A DNA stretch of 11,844 nucleotides from an uncultured bacterium. Lineage in GTDB: Bacteria > Spirochaetota > Spirochaetia > Sphaerochaetales > Sphaerochaetaceae. Under the pieces are notes generated by a model that ran no database searches, was not told where the DNA came from, and saw only the letters and a list, made by a program, of their open reading frames with translations. The position numbers were made by a program, and so were the translations under genes. Positions 7,747-11,844 of the stretch are shown here, one piece after another. Where the stretch lies: the NCBI GenBank assembly GCA_905215015.1, contig CAJMOS010000092.1, positions 1 through 11,844 on the forward strand, in the 5' to 3' direction. Each line of letters begins with the position of its first letter. The first letter of the stretch is position 1.

Positions 7747-7990
7747 AGAATCAAACCTGTCCGGCCGGAAGTTCAGGTGCTTGCTGTTGACCGGAGGAGT
7801 ATAGCCATGAAGGACTGGTTTCTTACTGTATGGATCACTTGAAGGAAATATAACTTTTTTGTAGGAAAACGAGATAACAGCCTTGTTGGTGAGACCTGTA
7901 TACGTTTCAGGAAGATGGGTGATGGTGATGATTCCATCATGCATGTCTGTGCTATGAGAAACGCAAGATGCAATTGCAGTCCAAAAAGAA
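7744..7990 (-). pseudogene. Truncated C-terminal fragment of an unknown protein
   Basis: The minus-strand frame from about 7990 to the TGA at 7744-7746 encodes about 80 residues of protein-like composition (for example LPETYTGLTNKAVISFSYKK followed by VIFPSSDPYSKKP). It has no start of its own: upstream the frame runs into AT-rich sequence of different composition (7990-8110) with only a chance ATG at 8064. The palindrome at 7728-7746 directly at its stop fits a former gene end. The segment is faintly reminiscent of the tail of S41-type peptidases, but this is an impression, not a match. It may instead be noncoding. Confidence 0.3.
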
Positions 7991-8114
7991 GTCTCTGAAG
8001 TGCAATAAATGAATATATTTATATATTGTAAGTAAATATTTGTTATCTCCCTAGTGATTTGCAAGAAAAATGGTACGTAATTTCAATTTTTTCGTTAATT
8101 TTCTCAAATTCATG
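7991..8114. other. AT-rich spacer
   Basis: Strongly AT-rich sequence (runs such as AATATATTTATATATTG near 8010) that contrasts with the GC-rich neighbours. No supported coding frame is seen. Its right end forms the upstream element of the promoter at 8115-8144. The composition break near 7990 marks where the fragment on its left is cut off. Confidence 0.5.
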
Positions 8115-8144
8115 TTGACACTGTTTGCCAAATCTTATTATATT
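8089..8144 (+). promoter_or_regulatory. Strong sigma-70 promoter with UP-like element
   Basis: A perfect -35 box TTGACA at 8115-8120 is followed after 18 bases by TATATT (8139-8144), or after 17 by TTATAT (8138-8143). The AT-rich tract at about 8089-8112 sits where an UP element would bind the RNA polymerase alpha subunit. The predicted start of transcription is about 8150-8152. This is the best promoter in the window, and there is no protein gene downstream on this strand. Confidence 0.75.
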
Positions 8145-8153
8145 CCGTGTCAA
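8115..8153. repeat. Inverted repeat spanning the sRNA promoter
   Basis: TTGACAC (8115-8121) and GTGTCAA (8147-8153) are exact inverted copies. One arm contains the -35 box, the other covers the predicted start of transcription, and the -10 box lies between. The placement would suit a repressor that occludes polymerase, but arms of 7 bp separated by 25 bp can also arise by chance. Confidence 0.4.
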
Positions 8154-8212
8154 GAAAAGATAACGACATGCGAAAGTTCTTTTGAACTTAAAGCAAACAA
8201 CGGGATTTTTTC

Positions 8213-8253
8213 TAACCTCCTTTTGTGACCGACCTTGGGTTTAACCTCCTTTT
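8213..8253 (+). repeat. Two direct copies of TAACCTCCTTTT, 29 bp apart
   Basis: Exact 12-base copies at 8213-8224 and 8242-8253 within the small RNA. The sequences between and around them are not alike, so the identity is limited to the CCTCC-centred motif, which suggests selection on the motif rather than a recent duplication. Confidence 0.85.
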
Positions 8254-8269
8254 CCCAGGCCGGTTTTTT
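8228..8269 (+). terminator. Intrinsic terminator of the small RNA
   Basis: The 5' arm 8228-8239 pairs with the 3' arm 8254-8264: TGGG/CCCA and CC/GG inner pairs, one T bulge (8235), one A-C mismatch, then ACCG/CGGT. The loop is 8240-8253 and six T follow at 8264-8269, with more T after one A. It acts on the + strand only; no T tract exists on the other side. Confidence 0.75.
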
Positions 8270-8359
8270 ATTTCTTTGCAGTGCAACCGAATGATGGCTT
8301 ACGCAATTGGGCGAAATCCAAGAATCCGTACAGAGAAAGATGGGAATCCGCTTGCAAGC

Positions 8360-8381
8360 ACATGTGAATCCAGTCACATGT
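8360..8381. repeat. Inverted repeat ACATGTGA/TCACATGT
   Basis: Perfect 8-bp arms at 8360-8367 and 8374-8381 with a 6-bp spacer. The size and spacing resemble a dimeric regulator site of the CRP/FNR-like kind (arms with TGTGA/TCACA), but no promoter with a good -35 was found beside it. An alternative is a simple RNA hairpin. Confidence 0.45.
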
Positions 8382-8528
8382 CTCTGAATATATATAGCAA
8401 CTTCCGCAAAACCAGAATATTGAGCTTGGTGTGGGCCAGGCTCGTCGCACACAGACATGCAACCTTCTTCACCATTCTCCACGCTCCTGCCCTTTGCTTC
8501 TTCGGGGATTTCAGGGTAAGGTAAAAAC

Positions 8529-8576
8529 ACATCGGGGGAAGACTCCAGCCCGTTCTTCCACTCTCCATCCCGATGT
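8529..8576. repeat. Long bulged stem-loop
   Basis: ACATCGGG (8529-8536) pairs with CCCGATGT (8569-8576), and directly inside it GGAAGA (8537-8542) pairs with TCTTCC (8554-8559). This gives 14 pairs with one pyrimidine-rich 9-base bulge (8560-8568) and an 11-base loop. It is followed 26 bp later by the terminator hairpin at 8603-8640. Confidence 0.5.
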
Positions 8577-8602
8577 CCTAGGGCGAATGCAACGACATGA
8601 AG

Positions 8603-8640
8603 AGGCACTTTCTCGGAACTCAATCGGGAAAGTGCCTTTT
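8603..8640. terminator. Terminator hairpin between the RNA region and the PHP gene
   Basis: GGCACTTTC (8604-8612) pairs perfectly with GAAAGTGCC (8628-8636), and three further pairs, one a T-G wobble, can extend inward. TTTT follows on the + strand (8637-8640), so it could end a + strand transcript. On the minus strand it lies about 20 bp after the PHP stop and is followed by TCTTCAT, so it probably also ends that gene. Confidence 0.6.
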
Positions 8641-8656
8641 CGATATGTACCCAACA

Positions 8657-9400
8657 TTATCTCCGGTCGATTCCTTTTTCCCGCTTTCTTCGTTCGATAT
8701 AGGAATCAATCCGGTTGAAATCGGCGTTGAGAATCAATTCGGGCGGGAACTGCTCGTCCTCGAGGATGTCCAGCGCGATCTTGACATTGCCGACAGCCCA
8801 CATGTTGTGGGCGTCGCTGTCCACGCAGACCGGCACGTCGTACTGTCTGCACAGACGCATCAGGTCCCTGCAGTTTGGCTCGGATCCGGGTCTGATGGCA
8901 AATGAGTTGGCGTTGATTTCCAACGCCTTGCCGGTATCCCGCAAGGCCTTGACCACCGCCACGTGGTCGAACGGGTAGACGGGGTTGCCGGGATGTCCAA
9001 GCAGGTCGACCCACTGGTTGGCGATCACGTTCAGCCAGCCTTCGGTATTCTGCTCGACCGTCCCCGGTTCGATAGCCTCGACATGGTAGCTGGCGATCAC
9101 CCATTCCAGTCTGCCAAGGACCTGGTCGTCCAGGTCCAGTCTTCCACCAAAGGATTTGATGTTGGCCTCGCAGCCTCGGTAGAGCCTGATGCCTTCGGGG
9201 TTTTGGGGAAGGCCCGTCGTGCAGAAGAAATGATGGCGGATGGCGCCATCCATCATCTCCGGGCCATGGTCGGTAACGGCCAAGGCGACAAGGCCCTGCC
9301 GCTTTGCGGCGACAAGGTTCTCGTAGATGGTGCTGTAGGCGTGCTGGCTTGCGATGGTGTGGGTATGGAAATCACCGATGATGCGATATGCGTTGTTCAT
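8657..9400 (-). CDS. PHP-family metal-dependent phosphoesterase (YcdX-like)
   Basis: The 247-residue protein has the polymerase-and-histidinol-phosphatase (PHP) fold signature for a multi-metal site: DFHTHT (10-15, His12 and His14), His20, VTDHGPE (43-48, Asp44-His45), GCEANI (76-81, Glu78), SYHVE (104-108, His106), GHPGNP (135-140, His136) and DSDAHN (194-199, Asp196 and His198). The order and length fit the YcdX-type phosphatases rather than histidinol phosphatase HisK, but the substrate is unknown. All metal ligands are present, so it is probably active in the cytoplasm. The start ATG at 9400 has no clear Shine-Dalgarno sequence, and the message may be nearly leaderless. It diverges from the NUDIX gene across 47 bp. 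Confidence 0.88.
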   Translation of the reverse strand: MNNAYRIIGDFHTHTIASQHAYSTIYENLVAAKRQGLVALAVTDHGPEMMDGAIRHHFFCTTGLPQNPEGIRLYRGCEANIKSFGGRLDLDDQVLGRLEWVIASYHVEAIEPGTVEQNTEGWLNVIANQWVDLLGHPGNPVYPFDHVAVVKALRDTGKALEINANSFAIRPGSEPNCRDLMRLCRQYDVPVCVDSDAHNMWAVGNVKIALDILEDEQFPPELILNADFNRIDSYIERRKREKGIDRR

Positions 9401-9447
9401 GGTTCTACTGTAGTGAAAATGCAGAAGAAAAGGAATAAAGTAAAACC
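9401..9447. promoter_or_regulatory. Short divergent intergenic region
   Basis: These 47 bp must hold starts for both the PHP gene (minus) and the NUDIX gene (plus). No consensus -35/-10 pair is seen. On the plus strand AAAAGGA (about 9428-9434) is 13 bases from the ATG, too far for a good ribosome site. A TACAGT on the minus strand a few bases before the PHP start could be a -10 box for a near-leaderless message. Promoters probably extend into the coding regions. Confidence 0.35.
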
Positions 9448-9867
9448 ATGCGAGTGGTCCAAGTTGTAGCGGCGGTCATAACCGACAAGGGTCGGATCTT
9501 CTGCGCCCAGCGCCATAGGGGAGGGGATGCAGGAGCAAAATGGGAATTTCCTGGCGGGAAAGTGGAACCAGGCGAGACGGAGCCACAGGCCTTGCAAAGG
9601 GAAATACAAGAGGAGCTCAAGCTCGACATCGAAGTCGGACGTCCCATCACCACCATCCGCCACACCTATCCGGACGTGACCATAGACCTGCATGTCTACC
9701 AGGCCCGCCTGACGAAGCCCCAGACCCCGACATTGACCGAACACCTTGCCTATGCCTGGAAGACCCTTGAGGAACTTGATGGCGTGGATTGGGCTGACGC
9801 GGACAGGGAAGTCTATCCCGTGGTGCGGAAAGCGCTAAGCGAAAAGAATATTTTCAGTATCTCTTGA
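9448..9867 (+). CDS. NUDIX hydrolase, MutT/NudG-like
   Basis: The 139-residue protein hydrolyses a nucleoside diphosphate linked to X, probably an oxidised or noncanonical nucleoside triphosphate as in MutT (8-oxo-dGTP) or NudG. It starts with the VVAAVITDKGRIFCAQR strand-turn-strand (6-22), has KWEFPGGK (31-38) and the Nudix box from Gly37 through Glu43, Arg51-Glu52 and Glu55-Glu56, with the metal-binding glutamates intact. The usual glycine near the box end is Lys58, a mild departure. The Trp/Phe-Pro-Gly-Gly-Lys entry and the length fit the MutT/CTP-pyrophosphohydrolase group. The ATG at 9448 has only a weak ribosome site. It is convergent with the helicase gene, with a hairpin between them. 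Confidence 0.88.
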   Translation: MRVVQVVAAVITDKGRIFCAQRHRGGDAGAKWEFPGGKVEPGETEPQALQREIQEELKLDIEVGRPITTIRHTYPDVTIDLHVYQARLTKPQTPTLTEHLAYAWKTLEELDGVDWADADREVYPVVRKALSEKNIFSIS

Positions 9868-9887
9868 GGTAAGACAGGAATGCAGAC

Positions 9888-9923
9888 CTCTCCGTGGCCC
9901 GGCTGAGACGACCCATCGGAGAG
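9888..9923. terminator. Hairpin between convergent genes
   Basis: CTCTCCG (9888-9894) pairs with CGGAGAG (9917-9923), and TGG (9895-9897) pairs with CCA (9913-9915) with T9916 bulged, leaving a 15-base loop. It is 20 bp after the NUDIX stop. The tail AGATTCTT is only weakly T-rich, and the minus side has no T tract, so efficient termination is uncertain. Confidence 0.5.
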
Positions 9924-9944
9924 AGATTCTTGCAATGGACACGA

Positions 9945-11844
9945 TTATCCAATCAACGACTTGCTCAGCTTCCTCATGAATTTGGCAGGGATCGGCTCCT
10001 CGAGATGCCAGTTGATTGACATGGGTTTGGAACCTGTATGGCTGATATAGGACACTTCTCCAAGGAAGGTGTAGAACTGGGAGTTGCCTTGCGCATCTTG
10101 CTTTGCTTCCCTGACGAACAAGAGAATCTTAGAGCCTTGCTGTCTATGGTGGATATAGCGTTGTCCGGTTGTTGAGTGATCGCTTGTTGTGCTTTGACTT
10201 TGCCAGTGGAACGTGTTGGAATCAATGGCGTAGTCGTCATACAGGGTTGTAGGGGAGAAATCCTTATCAGATTTGTCCAAGGTGACCAAGAACACGTCAC
10301 AGTTCTGGTCTGGCAGCCATTTCACTCCTTCTCGGACCGTGTTGGGTTTCAAGAAACCCAGTGCGGCAAACAGTTGGTCTCGGGAATAGGTGGCATGGAT
10401 GTCCAGTACTTTCACTTTGTTGAGAGAATAGGCCTTGCAGATGATGTCGATGGTATCCAACTTGTAAGCAAGAAGTTCCTCGATTTCACTGCAATAGGTA
10501 GGATTGTTCCGGAGCTCTTTGATTCTCTCAATCGGATTGTCTGTTTCTGTTGCATTTTGCCAAATGGTGAACAACAACATCCAAAGCAGGCTTTTCTCCT
10601 CGGACGTACAGCTATCCCACTCTGGTACCGCGGCATCTGGTTTGAGAAGGTTCTGAAAGTAAGAAATAGCTCGTCGGGAATCCATATGGGCAAGACGATA
10701 CAAGGCCCCTTGCATGATGGGATCAAGTGACTCTTGAAAATCTCCGAGCAGACCTGCATCCACGCAAAGTCGAGAAAAACTATCCCATCGGTAGAGATCG
10801 AACGGACTCATGTGGGAGTATTCCAAGAACTGGGATAATGTCGGTTTTTGACGATAAAAGGAATAACAATCGATCAATTTCTGGATAACACCCTGTCTAC
10901 GGCCAATGGTGGCACGAATGTTGGAGAGGATATCCTCCTGGGCTTGTTTTTCCAACTCAATGTAACAACCTTTGGGTACGGACACGAATCCGGCAGAAAT
11001 TTCGGTCGCCACACTATGACGGGTTTTGTCTAGGAGAGCCCGGAACTTTTCTTCAAAGTTGTATTTCTGGTTTGCCTGGCCGATGAAATCAAGGACCGTC
11101 AAGAATTCTTTCCCCTTGCAAGTACGTAATCCCCTGCCAAGTTGTTGCAGGAAGACGGTAAGGGAGGCCGTTGGCCGAAGGAAAAGAACGGTATTGACTG
11201 CGGGAATATCGACACCTTCATTGTACAGGTCAACGACGAAGATAAAGTGTACCTGTCCCGATTCCAATTTTCCTTTTGCCGAGTTCCTTTCCTCTTCGGT
11301 TGAATCAGCGGAGAGTGCCATGGAAGACAGGCCGTTGCTTGAGAAGAAATCAGCCATGTATTTGGCATGGGAAACCGAAACGCAGAACCCAAGACCCTTG
11401 ATTTCCCGCAAATCTCCGATATAACGGGGTAGGGAATTGATGATCAGCTGGGCACGTCTTTCTGCAACATGGCTTGAAACATATAACTGTTCGAGGTCGC
11501 CCACCTCGTAGCCGCCACGAGACCAACGCAAGCTTTTCAAATCAGTGCCATCGGCTATGCCATAGTAGTGGAAGGGAACCAACAACTGTCGGTTGATTGC
11601 TTCGGGAAGACGGATTTCTGCGGTCATTTTGTGGCCATCGAAATATTTCAGGATGTCCAGTCCATCAAGGCGCTCCGGAGTGGCTGTCAGGCCAAGGAGA
11701 ATCTGTGGGGTAAAATGGGAAAGTACCAACTGGTAGCTTGGAGCGACGGCGTGATGGAACTCGTCGATGATGATGAAATCGTAGAAGGAGGGATCCACCT
11801 GTTTCCAAAGGTCTTTGTTGTGGTCGATGGTCTGTATGGAAACA
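9945..11844 (-). CDS. SF2 DEAD/DEAH-type helicase with DUF3427 C-terminus, partial
   Basis: The frame is open to the window edge; 632 residues are visible and the start lies outside. The GTG at 11798 is internal, because helicase-like sequence (VSIQTIDHNKDLWKQ) continues before it. Counting from that GTG: motif II DEFHH (12-16), motif III TATP (38-41), the second RecA-like domain with VVDLYNEGVDIPA (188-200, motif V) and motif VI QQLGRGLR (218-225), then about 250 residues of helical sequence and a C-terminal region (about 480-610) with FHWQSQSTT, TGQRYIHH, ILLFVREAK and FLGEVSYISHTGSKPMSI that resembles DUF3427. Family members often carry an N-terminal phospholipase-D-type (HKD) nuclease domain and occur in defence-gene neighbourhoods; whether one is present here cannot be seen. 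It is AT-richer than the 1-6400 block, consistent with transfer. Confidence 0.88.
   Translation of the reverse strand, partial: VSIQTIDHNKDLWKQVDPSFYDFIIIDEFHHAVAPSYQLVLSHFTPQILLGLTATPERLDGLDILKYFDGHKMTAEIRLPEAINRQLLVPFHYYGIADGTDLKSLRWSRGGYEVGDLEQLYVSSHVAERRAQLIINSLPRYIGDLREIKGLGFCVSVSHAKYMADFFSSNGLSSMALSADSTEEERNSAKGKLESGQVHFIFVVDLYNEGVDIPAVNTVLFLRPTASLTVFLQQLGRGLRTCKGKEFLTVLDFIGQANQKYNFEEKFRALLDKTRHSVATEISAGFVSVPKGCYIELEKQAQEDILSNIRATIGRRQGVIQKLIDCYSFYRQKPTLSQFLEYSHMSPFDLYRWDSFSRLCVDAGLLGDFQESLDPIMQGALYRLAHMDSRRAISYFQNLLKPDAAVPEWDSCTSEEKSLLWMLLFTIWQNATETDNPIERIKELRNNPTYCSEIEELLAYKLDTIDIICKAYSLNKVKVLDIHATYSRDQLFAALGFLKPNTVREGVKWLPDQNCDVFLVTLDKSDKDFSPTTLYDDYAIDSNTFHWQSQSTTSDHSTTGQRYIHHRQQGSKILLFVREAKQDAQGNSQFYTFLGEVSYISHTGSKPMSINWHLEEPIPAKFMRKLSKSLIG

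Larger units (their letters stand above)
8151..8269 (+). ncRNA. Candidate small regulatory RNA with two anti-Shine-Dalgarno motifs
   Basis: A complete small-RNA gene is visible: the promoter at 8115-8144, a predicted start near 8151 and an intrinsic terminator ending in T6 at 8264-8269, giving about 120 nt. Its parts are a 5' hairpin AAGTTC-TTTT-GAACTT (8174-8189), an A-rich unpaired linker, the first TAACCTCCTTTT (8213-8224), and a terminator hairpin whose 14-base loop contains the second exact copy (8242-8253). CCTCCTTT is the 3'-end anti-Shine-Dalgarno sequence of 16S rRNA, so both motifs could pair with ribosome-binding sites. The only reading frame near the start (ATG at 8168) is five codons long. 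The function as a translation repressor is inferred. No known RNA family was recognised, and it does not lead into a downstream gene on this strand. Confidence 0.65.
8270..8602. other. Gene-poor stretch with inverted repeats
   Basis: No convincing protein gene is seen on either strand. The minus-strand frame covering 8150-8623 would run antisense through the small RNA and its terminator, has no ribosome-binding site that I could support, and matches no family I know. The stretch contains the inverted repeats at 8360-8381 and 8529-8576, listed separately. Confidence 0.5.

Noticed and set aside
7793..7842. GGAGGAG followed by ATG and an 11-codon frame on the plus strand
   Set aside because: The ribosome site and spacing are good, but the peptide is tiny, no promoter precedes it, and the purines are the complement of the coding-like YTPPV stretch on the other strand. 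Chance is the simpler explanation.
8137..8159. TTGACA and TATAAT on the minus strand near the small-RNA promoter
   Set aside because: They are only five bases apart, far too close for a sigma-70 promoter on that strand. The TTGACA is the mirror arm of the inverted repeat.
8168..8185. A five-codon frame (ATG to TGA) near the start of the small RNA
   Set aside because: Too short, with no real Shine-Dalgarno sequence, and it overlaps the 5' hairpin. It could be a minimal leader, but there is no downstream gene to control.
8150..8623. A 157-codon frame on the minus strand
   Set aside because: It crosses the small RNA, its terminator and two inverted repeats, has no family resemblance and no supported ribosome site.

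Overview
The window reads as a GC-rich bacterial chromosome segment. A spirochaete, possibly of the Sphaerochaeta/Treponema type, is the best guess. This is inference from family resemblance (long-type phosphofructokinase, the style of the ligase and aminotransferase, a lipoprotein with a relaxed lipobox); there is no rRNA or other marker here to prove it.

Region 1 (1-6465, + strand, GC-rich, tightly packed housekeeping block): the C-terminus of an ACT-domain protein, two unrecognised small membrane proteins joined by a stop/start overlap, NAD-dependent DNA ligase (ligA), a PLP-dependent class I/II aminotransferase, a ModE-type winged-helix regulator that overlaps it, and a long-type 6-phosphofructokinase that overlaps the regulator. 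A hairpin at 6440-6461 closes the block. The aminotransferase, regulator and phosphofructokinase are almost certainly co-transcribed and translationally coupled; ligA may read into them.

Region 2 (6466-8656, accessory, gene-poor, more AT-rich): a secreted lipoprotein esterase on the minus strand, flanked by two degraded-looking minus-strand reading frames, then about 660 bp without a convincing protein gene. That last stretch holds the most interesting item in the window. A near-consensus sigma-70 promoter with an AT-rich upstream element (8089-8144) faces a strong intrinsic terminator about 120 nt downstream, giving a small RNA gene at about 8151-8269. The RNA carries two exact 12-nt copies of TAACCTCCTTTT, which contains the anti-Shine-Dalgarno core of 16S rRNA. 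One copy lies in an unstructured linker and the other fills the terminator loop. This suggests a trans-acting riboregulator that binds ribosome-binding sites. A second structured, terminator-ended segment lies at 8529-8640.

Region 3 (8657-9867): a PHP-family metal-dependent phosphoesterase (minus) and a MutT-like NUDIX hydrolase (plus), divergent from a 47-bp spacer with weak ribosome-binding sites.

Region 4 (9945-11844, minus): the C-terminal 632 residues of a large superfamily 2 helicase with a DUF3427-type C-terminus, an architecture associated with defence genes. It runs off the right edge, so its N-terminal domain is not visible.
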